Of a stretch of DNA of 36,323 nt, positions 17,529 to 26,839 are shown piece by piece (the stretch's first letter is position 1; every line of letters starts with the position of its first letter). Both the position numbers and the translations under genes were made by a program. The stretch is taken from the NCBI RefSeq assembly GCF_017104715.1, contig NZ_JAAGPI010000063.1:1-36323 (forward strand). The letters run 5' to 3'. The notes beneath the pieces were generated by a model. It did no database searches and was not told where the DNA came from. It was given only the letters and a program-made list of their open reading frames with translations. The DNA is from Burkholderia sp. Ac-20365 (GTDB lineage Bacteria > Pseudomonadota > Gammaproteobacteria > Burkholderiales > Burkholderiaceae).

Positions 17529-17660
17529 AGTGGGTCCCCGGTATTCTGTTTCATTCGGAGGGGCGTACGCGTGGCGCCCGTCGCTTTTGAAATGGCCACG
17601 CCTGCGCTGGTGGTCATCCAGCACCCGCCATACCCGAATTCATCGCGCGTTTCAGCCGCG

Positions 17661-18518
17661 CTAGACGTAAGGACGCTCGCGCATCCACTTCGTCATGATC
17701 CATTTTTCGCCGCCCGTGACGGGCGCGCCGCCGTGCAGCGTCAATGGATCGAGCTGGCGCTGGCCGTTCATGTAGCGAAAGTAGATCGCGCCGCCCTGCC
17801 GCGCCATCACGGCCAGCCCCGCATCCGGAAACACCGTTTCCCCGCCGCTCTCGACGTCGCTCAGATAGACGATCAGCGTCGCCACCCGCTGGCCGCCGCG
17901 CGCCGTGTGCAGCACGCTGCCGTTCTGGCCGGGCGGAAAATAGTCGAAATGCGGCCGGTATTCGCCGCCCTGTGTGTAATGCAGGATTTGCAGGCCTTCG
18001 CCGTGTTCGAGCGGCCAGTTCATCAACGCGGAAATGCGCCGGTCCAGCCGTTCGATGAACGCGTCCTCGCAGCGCTGAAACCAGAAGCCTTCGCTGGTGC
18101 GCAGCTGGATCACGTCTTCGCGGCCGTTGTCGGGATTGACGGTGGTCGAGCGTTTCAAACGATGCCGCGCGCGCTCGATCAGCTCGGCGCACTCTTCGGC
18201 CGACAGCACGTCGTCGAATGCAATCACCTGCGGGCGGTCGAAGCGCACCCGCACGGCCACGTCGCGGTCATGCGCGTGGATCGTGTTGCCCTCCGCGACG
18301 GGACAGACATCGTAGTCATACGCGCGCGCTTCGTCCGCGGGCGACACGACCGTGGCCACCTGCGCAACTGTCGCCGACGCCGCGCGGCGCACGATCTCCT
18401 GTGCCGCGACCATCTCGAATCCGGCCTGTACCATCGACTCGACCATCGATTCCTGCGTGCATCCGCGGCTCACGTTGGTCGCCAGCCATTCCTGCCATGC
18501 AGCATCTACTTCGCGCAT
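17661..18518 (-). CDS. Prolyl 4-hydroxylase-like 2OG-Fe(II) oxygenase
   Basis: A 285-residue protein whose C-terminal half (from about residue 98) is a prolyl 4-hydroxylase alpha-subunit catalytic fold. The iron ligands are His190 and Asp192 (YRPHFDYFPPG) and His262 (LTLHGGAPVTGGEKW); Lys272 would bind 2-oxoglutarate. The double-stranded helix core RVATLIVYLSDVESGGETVFP is typical. The N-terminal 95 residues resemble a helical extension seen in other bacterial members but have no motif I can name. The start is taken at the ATG at 18518 (GAGGG upstream); a GTG one codon earlier is possible. Substrate unknown: in bacteria such enzymes modify proline in proteins such as EF-Tu, or free peptides. 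Confidence 0.9.
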   Translation of the reverse strand: MREVDAAWQEWLATNVSRGCTQESMVESMVQAGFEMVAAQEIVRRAASATVAQVATVVSPADEARAYDYDVCPVAEGNTIHAHDRDVAVRVRFDRPQVIAFDDVLSAEECAELIERARHRLKRSTTVNPDNGREDVIQLRTSEGFWFQRCEDAFIERLDRRISALMNWPLEHGEGLQILHYTQGGEYRPHFDYFPPGQNGSVLHTARGGQRVATLIVYLSDVESGGETVFPDAGLAVMARQGGAIYFRYMNGQRQLDPLTLHGGAPVTGGEKWIMTKWMRERPYV

Positions 18519-18609
18519 CACGCCCTCACTGCTTCGTTGTCGCGCCCACCAGCCCTAACGTGGCAGGCTCGACGCGGTCATGCCCATTGACTGCTGCTAC
18601 ATGCTTGCC

Positions 18610-19089
18610 TCATGCCGCTGCCGGCTTCGCGCGCCATGCGGCCAGCCCGCGCTTCGCCTGCGCTCGGATCGCGTTCTGCACAAACGGCGTCCAGCCGAGC
18701 AGCGCGCCCTTCGCGCCCAGCGCCTGACCCGCCCAGCGCCACAGATCGAAACGGTCGCGATGCTCGACAATCAGTCCGTCGCGAAACACGAAGCGCGCGT
18801 CGATGGGATTGATCACCTTCCGGCCCGTCTGGCTGAACAGGTAGCTCGCGACCCAATGCGCGCTGCCGCTGTCGTCGTCGGCGCTGACGTGGCTGAAGGC
18901 CAGCGTAAACTCCTGCGCGCGCGACACCAGCATGCGCCACATATCGGTCACTTCGCCGCCGTGCAGTTCGCCGAACACGGGGTCGCTGAACGTCACATCG
19001 GGCGCGTAGCACGCCGCCATCGCATCGACATCGCGCCGCTGGAATGCTTCATAGAAACGTTCGATCACTGCTGCATTGGGATGCGTCAT
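18610..19089 (-). CDS. NTF2-like/SnoaL-fold protein
   Basis: A 159-residue protein with the cone-shaped NTF2/SnoaL fold signature: NAAVIERFYEAFQRRDVDAMAACYAPDVTFSDPVFGELHG at residues 4-43, then SYLFSQTGRKVINPIDARFVFRDGLIVEHRDRFD. The family includes polyketide cyclases, isomerases and proteins of no known activity; no catalytic set can be assigned here. The ATG at 19089 was preferred because the similarity begins there, although its ribosome site is weak. The C-terminal 35 residues (WRWAGQALGAKGALLGW to the end) form a tail also seen in this subgroup. It lies downstream of the patatin-like gene on the same strand. Confidence 0.82.
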   Translation of the reverse strand: MTHPNAAVIERFYEAFQRRDVDAMAACYAPDVTFSDPVFGELHGGEVTDMWRMLVSRAQEFTLAFSHVSADDDSGSAHWVASYLFSQTGRKVINPIDARFVFRDGLIVEHRDRFDLWRWAGQALGAKGALLGWTPFVQNAIRAQAKRGLAAWRAKPAAA

Positions 19090-19263
19090 ATCGGTCTTGT
19101 GGTTGCCGTTTTTGTTTGTCTGTCTTCGCCCGTCCAGCCGCCCCGCATTGCAACGCGGCATGCTGTGCCCGGCACTGTTCGATCAAGGTACAACACGCCT
19201 GCGCGCTTGCGCAATCGTTCAGATGTGTCGCCGTCTTACGCGTCTTCCACGTCCTTCGCGCGA

Positions 19264-20544
19264 TCAGACAGCGTCGGGGTCCGAGCGATGGATCGCGATG
19301 CCTTCCATCGGGTCGGGCTCCGCGCGCCACGGCGCGCGTTCGATCATCCGTTGCGCGTCGGCGTAACCCGCTTCCCAGCGCCGCCGGATGCCGTCCTTCG
19401 AAAAGTCGATGTCCTTGTGCAGATCGTCGCGCCCGAAGTCCGGCGCGTCGAGCTCGATCACCTGCATCGTGGTGCCGCAGCCCCAGCCCAGCAGTTCCTT
19501 GACGGCGGCTGTTTCGCGCTGGTCCTCGGGCAGATGCGTGCCGAGTTCGCGGATCACATGCCGCAGCCGGTGAATCTGCCGCTGCCGTTCGAGATGGCTT
19601 TCCGCGCGGCTCGAATACTGGATGTCGCGCTGACGGCTCATCGCCTGCTGGATCGACGCGGGCTCGTCGCCATGCGCGGGCCACAGCTGCACGGTGAAGA
19701 TCACGGAACTGTGGCGCGGCCGGTCATCGAGGACGGCTTCGAGCGGCGTGTTCGAATAGATGCCGCCGTCCCAGTACGCCTCGCCGTCGATACGCACTGA
19801 CGGAAAACCCGGCGGAAACGCCGCCGACGCCATCACATGCTCGACATCGAGCAGCGCGTCGCGGTTGGTGAAATAGCGCATCTGGCCGCTGCCCACGCCG
19901 ACCGTGCCGACGGTCAGCCGCGTGTGTTTGCTGTTCAGATAATCGAAGTCGATCAGCGACGCGAGCGTCTCGCGCAGCGGCGCGGTGTGATAAAACGCGG
20001 CCCGTTCGATCCCGACGGGTGTTTGCAGCGCGAGCCACGCGTCGGCGCGCGGCGTGAAGAAAGCGGGCAAGCCCTGCGTCATGATCGACAGGTTGCGCAG
20101 CCATTGCTCGTAACCGGGAATCCATGCGGCCCATGCGGTGGCCAGGTACGCGGGCAGCCCGAGCGCGGCACAGGCGGGCCCGCAGGCCGCCAGCCAGTCC
20201 GGTGCGTGCTGCGCGCCCGTCCACGTGACGCGTTCCCAGAACGTGCGCAGCCGGTTCATCCGGTCCGCGGGCGGGTTGCCCGCGATGATCGCGCCGTTGA
20301 TTGCGCCGATCGACGTGCCGATCACCCAGTCGGGTTCGATGCCTGCATCGTGCAGTGCTTCGAATACGCCAGCCTGATACGCGCCCAGCGCGCCGCCGCC
20401 TTGCAGCACGAGCACGACCTGCGCATCGATTTCAGGGTGCCCGGACGGGCCCGGCGTTTCCCCGCTCTTGCGTGGCCGCGTGGAAGCGCGCGAAGCCTGC
20501 GCAGAGGGCTGCGCGGGTGCGTGCGGCGCGGATTTCTTGACCAT
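19264..20544 (-). CDS. Patatin-like phospholipase, DUF3734-type C-terminus
   Basis: A serine-aspartate dyad lipid acyl hydrolase of 426 residues. The oxyanion loop is LVLQGGGALGAYQAGV, the nucleophile serine is in GTSIGAINGAI, and the catalytic aspartate is in YWDGGIYSNTPL. The C-terminal third (AMSRQRDIQYSSRAESHLERQ and on) resembles DUF3734, which accompanies this patatin subgroup. The first 40 residues are basic and low-complexity, with no signal peptide, so it probably acts in the cytoplasm or at the inner membrane. The start at 20544 has GGGGA nine bases upstream. Substrate unknown; some members take part in polyhydroxybutyrate or membrane lipid turnover. Confidence 0.9.
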   Translation of the reverse strand: MVKKSAPHAPAQPSAQASRASTRPRKSGETPGPSGHPEIDAQVVLVLQGGGALGAYQAGVFEALHDAGIEPDWVIGTSIGAINGAIIAGNPPADRMNRLRTFWERVTWTGAQHAPDWLAACGPACAALGLPAYLATAWAAWIPGYEQWLRNLSIMTQGLPAFFTPRADAWLALQTPVGIERAAFYHTAPLRETLASLIDFDYLNSKHTRLTVGTVGVGSGQMRYFTNRDALLDVEHVMASAAFPPGFPSVRIDGEAYWDGGIYSNTPLEAVLDDRPRHSSVIFTVQLWPAHGDEPASIQQAMSRQRDIQYSSRAESHLERQRQIHRLRHVIRELGTHLPEDQRETAAVKELLGWGCGTTMQVIELDAPDFGRDDLHKDIDFSKDGIRRRWEAGYADAQRMIERAPWRAEPDPMEGIAIHRSDPDAV

Positions 20545-20629
20545 CGTGCGTCCCCGTCGATAAACGAAGCGTTTGTCAGGAGGCCCGCTGCGCGAGCCGC
20601 GGGCAGTCACACGATAGCGCACCTTGATT

Positions 20630-20653
20630 GCCCGCGCACTTCAAGGCGCGGGC
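20630..20653 (-). terminator. Candidate terminator at the end of the tad operon
   Basis: A perfect 8-bp GC stem (20630-20637 with 20646-20653) lies 64 bp past the tadG stop. The T run is poor on the minus strand, so it may be a weak or Rho-assisted terminator, or only a 3' barrier. Confidence 0.4.
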
Positions 20654-20716
20654 TTTGACGACGGTGTTGCAGCACGCGCGCCTGTCACGGCAGCGTCACT
20701 GTTTGATGCGCGGCCG

Positions 20717-22168
20717 CTACCTGGCGATCCGCAGAATGGCGGAAGCCAGCTGTGCGTAGCATGGCTTGATGGCGTCGACGGTCGCAGCGTAGCAATACAC
20801 GCCAACAGGCTGCTTCGGGTTATAACAGCGGCTGGGGCCGTCGGCGACATTGGCGATGCATTTGAGGATGTCCTGCCCGTATTCGTTGTCGGGTCCTTTA
20901 GGCACCGTCAGATAAGGTCCGTAGCCAAGCGCGAACACATAAATACCCTCATCGCGCGCCTTGCTGGCCATGGCCTCGAGCAAATTGCGCGATGCGCGAT
21001 TGACGTTCTGGTATTTGATCTGCACGTTCGTGAAGTTGGTTGCCTGCATGGCCGAGGTATTGTTGGCAGGGTTGATGTAGGGCATCTGGTTGTTCACCAC
21101 GCGCGGCGAATTTGTGATGATCGGAATCACCGAGTCGGCGTCCTGGGCTGCGTGCAAATCGTAGTTTGCGGGCAGATTCGCGATATTGTTGGCATTCGCG
21201 TCGTAACAGCCGCCCGTCATGTTCGCGCTCTGCTTTGACATGTCCGCCAGACCGCCCGGATTATCGCCGTAGGGATTTTTTGACTTCGACAATACCGGTT
21301 TGTCGTCGCCCGACTTGATCGTGTTCGTATTCGAGCTGCACGTATAGCCGGTCGCAATGGGGAATTTCGCTGAAAAGCTGTTCGGCGCGCCGTCCGAGAA
21401 GAACACGATGACACGCAGGCTGGACGGCTGCGTAATCACGTGGTCGAGTTGATACTTCGCGTTCCATAGCCCCTCGACGGAATTGGTATTGCCTCCAAAG
21501 CTATAGCCGTTGATCTTGTTCGTCATCGTCGTGCGATCGAAGCCGCGGCTCTGGTCGCTCTTGAACGGCACATCGACGACGGTACCCGTCGCGAAGTGCA
21601 TCAGCGAAACGCGGTCGGTCGACGTATTGAAGTTGTTGAGGAACGAGACCGAACCTGCACGCACAGCGGCCTGCGTCGTCGTGTCGCTCATCGAGCTCGT
21701 CACGTCGACCACGAACGACATATCCAGATCGCGCCGGATCGCTTCGCCCGAGGTCGCGACATTGAGTATCTTGAAGCCCTGAATCTGCATCAGCGTCAGC
21801 GGCACGCTCGCCTGTGCATCGAGATCGATCGTCACGGTGCCTTTGCTGATGTTGACCGACGGCGCGCTGAGCGTCGCTGTCGAACCGAGAAAACCCTGCG
21901 GATAGTTCGCTGCGAAAAATGCGTTCGCCGCCGTGGTCGCGTTGGTGATCTGCTCGGCCTGGCTCGCGCCGCGCGTGACGGCCTGGCCTGCCGCGATCAA
22001 TGCGCCGTCTACCGCGGAATCGAGCCGCGCCTTGATCATGTAGCCAAGGCCCGCGTCGATCGCGAGGCCGGCCACGCCAAGCAGCGCAACCAGCGACACG
22101 GCCACCAGTATGCTGACCGAACCTCGCTCGCGCCTCGCTGCGCGCGTCGTTCTTCTGAGAGTTTTCAT
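20717..22168 (-). CDS. tadG: TadG-like pilus protein with von Willebrand A domain
   Basis: Last gene of the Tad locus, 483 residues. The N-terminus has the TadE/TadG-type leader: a basic start, then ERGSVSILVAVSLVALLGVAGLAIDAGLGY as a single membrane segment. A von Willebrand A domain follows from about residue 150, with a MIDAS-like FVVDVTSSMS (the usual D-x-S-x-S reads D-V-T-S-S) and VIVFFSDGAPNSF as the second metal-site strand. A variable Asn-rich insertion (SKNPYGDNPGGLADMSKQSAN region) interrupts the domain. TadG-like proteins act as minor pseudopilins or envelope anchors of Flp pili; the VWA part suggests an adhesive or metal-dependent contact role. The start at 22168 has GGGGGA upstream. 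Confidence 0.88.
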   Translation of the reverse strand: MKTLRRTTRAARRERGSVSILVAVSLVALLGVAGLAIDAGLGYMIKARLDSAVDGALIAAGQAVTRGASQAEQITNATTAANAFFAANYPQGFLGSTATLSAPSVNISKGTVTIDLDAQASVPLTLMQIQGFKILNVATSGEAIRRDLDMSFVVDVTSSMSDTTTQAAVRAGSVSFLNNFNTSTDRVSLMHFATGTVVDVPFKSDQSRGFDRTTMTNKINGYSFGGNTNSVEGLWNAKYQLDHVITQPSSLRVIVFFSDGAPNSFSAKFPIATGYTCSSNTNTIKSGDDKPVLSKSKNPYGDNPGGLADMSKQSANMTGGCYDANANNIANLPANYDLHAAQDADSVIPIITNSPRVVNNQMPYINPANNTSAMQATNFTNVQIKYQNVNRASRNLLEAMASKARDEGIYVFALGYGPYLTVPKGPDNEYGQDILKCIANVADGPSRCYNPKQPVGVYCYAATVDAIKPCYAQLASAILRIAR

Positions 22169-22210
22169 CGCATCCCCCGTGCTTCTCAACGCTTTTTGTA
22201 TTGGCGCGCT

Positions 22211-22846
22211 TCAGAACACGCTCATCGCATACAGATCCGGCGACAGCGCGGGCGTCGTGACGCCGCCGCCCAGGCTGATCGCGCCAATCAGCGGCGGCTG
22301 CACGTAAAACGCCTCGACGGCGTACGCGATCTGCCCGTCGGACAAACTGCCTTTGAGCAGATTGACGGGCTGCGCCGGCGTCTTGCCGCCAAGGTTGTTG
22401 CACCCGCCGGAGCCGTCGGTAGCCCATGCCGTACCCGCCGTCCCGCAGTTCCAGATCTTGCTGGCCGCGCCGCCGTCGCTGCCGCCCGTCCACTTCCATT
22501 GCGCGACGACCGTGCCCGTGCAGCCGTTGCCTTTGGCGTCGCAGCCTTGCGAGCCGATGATCTGCGTGATGTAGATCATGCCGTTCGCGCTCATGCTCAG
22601 CGGCGGCGTCGTGGCCGCGAGCGACGACATGATCGTCTGCATCGGGAAGGTGGCCGCCGCGCGCGACGACAGGTTCGCGCCTTCGCGGCTCACGTTGATC
22701 AGGATCATCTGCGCCTGGATGTTGCGCGCGATGTCGTAGAGCGGCAGCGCGATGCCGAGCAGAATGGGCAGCAGCAACGCGAACTCGACGCTGACGATGC
22801 CCCGCGTCCTGCGCCGCCGCCCTGTGAGCCGTGGTCTCGTCTTCAT
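22211..22846 (-). CDS. tadE: TadE-like pseudopilin
   Basis: A 211-residue minor pseudopilin. The class marker is RRTRGIVSVEFALLLPILLGIALPLYDIARNIQAQ: a basic N-terminus, a glycine at the probable prepilin-peptidase site, a glutamate five residues on (VSVEF) and one hydrophobic helix. The rest is extracytoplasmic, with four cysteines (in SQGCDAKGNGC, WNCGTAG and GGCNN) that could form disulphides. Its start is one base after the stop codon of the preceding tadE-like gene, which suggests translational coupling. It is larger than typical TadE because of a Gly/Thr/Ala-rich middle. Confidence 0.86.
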   Translation of the reverse strand: MKTRPRLTGRRRRTRGIVSVEFALLLPILLGIALPLYDIARNIQAQMILINVSREGANLSSRAAATFPMQTIMSSLAATTPPLSMSANGMIYITQIIGSQGCDAKGNGCTGTVVAQWKWTGGSDGGAASKIWNCGTAGTAWATDGSGGCNNLGGKTPAQPVNLLKGSLSDGQIAYAVEAFYVQPPLIGAISLGGGVTTPALSPDLYAMSVF

Positions 22847-22847
22847 G

Positions 22848-23372
22848 TCAGAAGCCCTCGTTGCGCATGGTCGCGGCGACACTGAAGTTGAAGAAGCCGC
22901 CGGGAAAGAACGAGCGGATCATCGGCGTGATCATCGGCCACGCGCAGTTGATCTGCAGCACGACGATGTCGCCGGGATTGCCGAACATGTTCGCCGTGTA
23001 GCTCGCGTTGTCCGAATAGCTCTGCGCCTTGCCGTTGTTGACCGTGATCGCGTAGCTCGGGTTGACAAGGGAATAGAGGCCCATCGACTGTTCCCGGATC
23101 TCCTCGATCACGGCCAGATAGCGCTGCGGATTCTTCTGGTCCGGGTCGAGCCCCGTCTGCCCCGTCACCGCGTAACGCGCACCTTCGCGCACCGCATATT
23201 GCATGGTCAGGTTCACCCATAGCGCAATGCCAAGATCCATCACCATGCACAGCAGAAAAAACAGCACGGGTGCGATGAACGCAAACTCGACCGTCGCGAC
23301 GCCCCATTGACGGCGACGTCCGCGTGACCGGCGCGCGCCGGTTGTTCGCAGATGAGGACGCGTGGTTTTCAT
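22848..23372 (-). CDS. tadE: TadE-like pseudopilin
   Basis: A 174-residue paralog of the next gene, with the same class leader: RRRQWGVATVEFAFIAPVLFF, where Gly precedes VATVEF (glutamate at mature position 5), then a long hydrophobic helix. The periplasmic part has a loop TGQTGLDPDQKNPQR and one cysteine. The prepilin peptidase encoded in this locus probably processes it. Start at 23372 has GGGAG upstream. The pair may correspond to the TadE and TadF minor pseudopilins of other Tad systems. Confidence 0.86.
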   Translation of the reverse strand: MKTTRPHLRTTGARRSRGRRRQWGVATVEFAFIAPVLFFLLCMVMDLGIALWVNLTMQYAVREGARYAVTGQTGLDPDQKNPQRYLAVIEEIREQSMGLYSLVNPSYAITVNNGKAQSYSDNASYTANMFGNPGDIVVLQINCAWPMITPMIRSFFPGGFFNFSVAATMRNEGF

Positions 23373-23393
23373 CGTGTCTCTCCCGCAGTGGGT

Positions 23394-24374
23394 TCAGTGC
23401 ATGCCGCCCATGGTCGGCAGCAGTTGCCGCGCGACGTTCATCGCGGCCGGGCCGATCAGCACCAGGATGAGCGTCGGGAAGATGCAGAACATCAGGGGAA
23501 ACAGCAGCTTCAGCGCGATCTTCGCCGCCTGCTCTTCCGCACGCAGACGGCGCTTGGTGCGCAGCGCGTCGATGAACACACGCAGCGAATCGCCGACGCT
23601 CGTGCCGAAACGGTCCGCCTGGATCAGCATCGACGTGAGCGTGTCGATGTCCTCGACGCCCGTGCGCAGCGCGAGATTGCGCAAGGCCTTGTCGCGTCCC
23701 GCGCCGGCGCGCAGCTCCAGCAGCACCAGTTCGAGTTCCTCCTTCAGCGCGTGGCTCTTCACGCCGATTTCCTCGGCAACGCGCTGCATCGCCGCGTCGA
23801 GCCCGAGACCCGCTTCGACGCACACCGTCATCAGATCGAGCGCGTCGGGCAGGTCTTCGAACAGGCTGCGCTGGCGCGCCTGGACGAGGCGGTTCAGCAC
23901 CACGTTCGGCAGGTAAAACCCAAGTGCCGCCATCGACAACGTCGCCATCAGCAGAAACTTCTGCGCGTCGGCGCCGGCAAACAGCGTGATGCCGATCAGC
24001 GCAAGCGCGGGCAACGCAAGCGCGAGCAGCGTCTTGGCCGCGAAGTAGATTGCGGGCGCGCTTTCGCTGCGCAGGCCCGCATTGGCGAAGCGCCTACGCA
24101 ACGCGGACTTGTCCCAGTCGTCCTTCGGCAGCGACAGCTTCGCAACCTGATGCGAGACCTTCGCCACCGTTTCCATCCACGCGGGGCTGTCCTCGCCGTC
24201 TGCGCCTGGCGCACCGGGCGCACCGGGCACACCCATCGCGCCCGCCGACGAAGCCGCAATGCCATCGATACGGCGCTTCAGCGGATCGGGACGCAGCAGC
24301 GACATCGCCTTCCACGCTGCGCCGAACACGATCACGAACATCGCGGCCAGCAAGGCAATCTGTTCGGTTTCCAT
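23394..24374 (-). CDS. tadC: Tad inner-membrane platform protein TadC
   Basis: One of two type II secretion F-family platform proteins that seat the pilus motor. The 326-residue chain has an N-terminal membrane helix (IALLAAMFVIVFGAAW) and a linker with a short Gly-Ala-Pro run (GVPGAPGAPGADG). The T2SSF core follows, with FEDLPDALDLMTVCVEAGLGLDAAMQRVAEE and, near the end, LRAEEQAAKIALKLLFPLMFCIFPTLILVLIGPA. The order next to tadB and the domain pattern assign it to TadC. The start at 24374 has GGGGA seven bases upstream. Confidence 0.92.
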   Translation of the reverse strand: METEQIALLAAMFVIVFGAAWKAMSLLRPDPLKRRIDGIAASSAGAMGVPGAPGAPGADGEDSPAWMETVAKVSHQVAKLSLPKDDWDKSALRRRFANAGLRSESAPAIYFAAKTLLALALPALALIGITLFAGADAQKFLLMATLSMAALGFYLPNVVLNRLVQARQRSLFEDLPDALDLMTVCVEAGLGLDAAMQRVAEEIGVKSHALKEELELVLLELRAGAGRDKALRNLALRTGVEDIDTLTSMLIQADRFGTSVGDSLRVFIDALRTKRRLRAEEQAAKIALKLLFPLMFCIFPTLILVLIGPAAMNVARQLLPTMGGMH

Positions 24375-24421
24375 GATTTCCCCGTTATGTTGCGTTCGTT
24401 ATCGTTCGTTCTGGTCTGTGG

Positions 24422-25402
24422 CTACACGCGGATGCGTACCGTCTTACGCAGCCACAGGATGCCGAAGGCCATCATTCCCAGCCCCAGCCCCGCGATCTTC
24501 TGGCCGGTCGGGTCTTCCCAGAACACCTTGCAGTAGCCAGGATTGAGCACCGACAGCGCAGCGATCACGACGAACGGCAGCAGTCCCAGAATCCACGCGG
24601 ACAGCCGCCCTTCCGCCGACAGCACGCGCACCTTGGCAAGCAGCTTGAGCCGCTCGCGGATGATGCCGGCGATGTTGCCGAGAATCTCCGCGAGATTGCC
24701 GCCCGCTTCACGCTGGATCAGCACCGCGATCACGAAGTAGCGCACGTCGTCGACAGGTACGCGGCTCACGAGATTCATCAGCGCGTCGTTCATCGACACA
24801 CCGTAGTTGATCTCGTCGAACGCGATGCGGAACTCGCCGCCGAGCGGCTGCGGCAGTTCGTCGCCGACCATGCCGAGCGCTGCGGGAAACGAGTGCCCGG
24901 CGCGCAAGGCGCGGGCGATCAGGTCGGCAGCATCGGGCAACTGGCGCTCCAGATGCACGATGCGCTTCGCGCGCTTGCCGCGCAGATACGTGAGCGGCAG
25001 CAGCGCGCCCGCGCCCGCCACGGCCAGCGCGATGGTGAACGGCAGATGCATGGCGCCGAGCCCGAACATCAGTCCCGCGACCGCGAACACCGCCGTATAG
25101 CCGACAAAGCGCCCCACCGACCAGCTCAGCCCCGACTGCTGCAGATACAGATCGAGCAGATGCACGCGCGGCATGTGCATCAGCACGCGCGTCAAGGTCG
25201 GCGATTCGCTCAGCAGGCGCTGCTTGAGAATCGACATCTGTTCGCCGCTCACGTGGCCGCCCGCCGACATCGCGCGGATGCGCGCATCCATCCGCTTGAC
25301 GGCCGGCCCGTGCCGGCTGTTCCAGTACAGGTATACGCTCTCGATCAGGAGCACGATCGCGACGAAGCCGAGAACCGCGAACGCCAGCAGTGTCGTATCC
25401 AT
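24422..25402 (-). CDS. tadB: Tad inner-membrane platform protein TadB
   Basis: The second F-family platform protein, also 326 residues. It has an N-terminal helix (LLAFAVLGFVAIVLLIESVYLYW), paired membrane helices around residues 105-150, and the T2SSF core LPDAADLIARALRAGHSFPAALGMVGDELPQPLGGEF. It ends in two helices (ILGLLPFVVIAALSVLNPGY and a second near the C-terminus). It would work with TadC as the platform turned by the TadA ATPase. The gap to tadA is 20 bp and a GGAG ribosome site is present, so the genes are co-transcribed. Confidence 0.92.
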   Translation of the reverse strand: MDTTLLAFAVLGFVAIVLLIESVYLYWNSRHGPAVKRMDARIRAMSAGGHVSGEQMSILKQRLLSESPTLTRVLMHMPRVHLLDLYLQQSGLSWSVGRFVGYTAVFAVAGLMFGLGAMHLPFTIALAVAGAGALLPLTYLRGKRAKRIVHLERQLPDAADLIARALRAGHSFPAALGMVGDELPQPLGGEFRIAFDEINYGVSMNDALMNLVSRVPVDDVRYFVIAVLIQREAGGNLAEILGNIAGIIRERLKLLAKVRVLSAEGRLSAWILGLLPFVVIAALSVLNPGYCKVFWEDPTGQKIAGLGLGMMAFGILWLRKTVRIRV

Positions 25403-25422
25403 GTTGGTCTCCAGAGCGTGCG

Positions 25423-26799
25423 TCAGACTTCGTAGCGCCGCGACGGATCGAACATCTGATCCGGCAACGCGAGACCGAACGCGGCAAGCCGGTCGGCGAA
25501 CTTGGGCCGCACGCCCGTTGCGCAGAAATAGCCCTTGACCGTGCCGTCCTCGGCAACGCCCGTGCGCTTGAACGTGAAGATTTCCTGCATGTTGATGATC
25601 TCGCCTTCCATCCCGGTGATTTCCTGGATGCTCATCAGCTTGCGGCGGCCGTCCGTGAGACGCGACGCCTGCACGACCACCGTAATCGCCGACGCGATCT
25701 GCTGGCGCATCGCCTTGATCGGCATCGTCAGTCCCGCCATGCCGACCATGTTTTCGAGGCGCGTGAGCGCGTCGCGCGGCGTGTTCGCGTGCAGCGTCGC
25801 CATCGACCCTTCGTGGCCCGTGTTCATCGCGTGCAGCATGTCGAGCGCTTCGGCGCCACGCACTTCGCCGAGCACGATGCGGTCGGGGCGCATCCGCAAC
25901 GCGTTCTTCACCAGCGAGCGCTGCGAGATTTCGCCCTTGCCTTCGATATTCGGCGGCCGCGTTTCCAGCCGCAGGACGTGTTCCTGGCGCAGCTGCAGTT
26001 CAGCGGCGTCTTCGATCGTGACGATGCGCTCGTCGTTGGGAATGAAGCCCGACAGCAGGTTGAGCATGGTCGTCTTGCCGCTGCCCGTGCCGCCCGAAAT
26101 CAGCACGTTGAGCTTGGCCTTGATGAGCGCTTCGAGCAGTTGCGCCATCGCGGGCGTGAAGCTCTGGTTCTTCACCATGTCGTCCACTTTCAGCGGATTC
26201 ACGGCGAAGCGCCGGATCGACACCAGCGGCCCGTCGATCGCGGACGGCGGAATGATCGCGTTCACGCGCGAGCCGTCAGGCAGGCGCGCGTCGACCATCG
26301 GCGTCGATTCGTCGATGCGCCGTCCGACACGCGACACGATGCGCTCGATGATCTTCATCAGATGCGCGTCGTCGAGGAACGTGATGTCGGTCAGTTCGAG
26401 CTTGCCGCGCCGCTCGACGTACACATGCTGCGACGTGTTGACCAGAATGTCCGACACGGTGGGATCGGCGAGCAGCGGTTCGAGCGGGCCGAGGCCGAAC
26501 ATTTCGTCGTGCACGTCCTGCGCGAGACGGCGGCGTTCAAGTTCGTTCATCGGAATCTTGTCTTCATCGACGATGCGCTCGACCAGTTGCGCGAGTTCGC
26601 GCCTGATCTGCTCGGGGGTGAGACGTTGCAGCTTGTCGAGCTCGACGCGGTCGATGATCTTTTCGTGCACGTTCATCTTCAGCAGCTGATAGGCGCGCCG
26701 CGCGGCGATGCTCTCGGCGCTGTTGCCGCTTGCCGCGGCATGCGTCGCGTCGGACGGCATCAAGCCGCTTTGCAGTTTCAGTTGATCGCGCAATGACAT
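25423..26799 (-). CDS. tadA: Tad secretion ATPase TadA (CpaF family)
   Basis: The hexameric ATPase that powers Flp pilus assembly, 458 residues. The N-terminal regulatory part (IDRVELDKLQRLTPEQIRREL) precedes the ATPase core. Walker A is ISGGTGSGKTTMLN, the Asp box region ERIVTIEDAAEL, Walker B RPDRIVLGEVRGAEALDML, and the His box GSMATLHANTPRDALTRLENM, all intact. The first 50 residues are variable. The start at 26799 has GGGGAG upstream. It acts in the cytoplasm beneath TadB and TadC. Confidence 0.96.
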   Translation of the reverse strand: MSLRDQLKLQSGLMPSDATHAAASGNSAESIAARRAYQLLKMNVHEKIIDRVELDKLQRLTPEQIRRELAQLVERIVDEDKIPMNELERRRLAQDVHDEMFGLGPLEPLLADPTVSDILVNTSQHVYVERRGKLELTDITFLDDAHLMKIIERIVSRVGRRIDESTPMVDARLPDGSRVNAIIPPSAIDGPLVSIRRFAVNPLKVDDMVKNQSFTPAMAQLLEALIKAKLNVLISGGTGSGKTTMLNLLSGFIPNDERIVTIEDAAELQLRQEHVLRLETRPPNIEGKGEISQRSLVKNALRMRPDRIVLGEVRGAEALDMLHAMNTGHEGSMATLHANTPRDALTRLENMVGMAGLTMPIKAMRQQIASAITVVVQASRLTDGRRKLMSIQEITGMEGEIINMQEIFTFKRTGVAEDGTVKGYFCATGVRPKFADRLAAFGLALPDQMFDPSRRYEV

Positions 26800-26839
26800 G
26801 GTGTCGCTCCCCGGTTCCCGTTGAATGGCGCGCGCCGCT

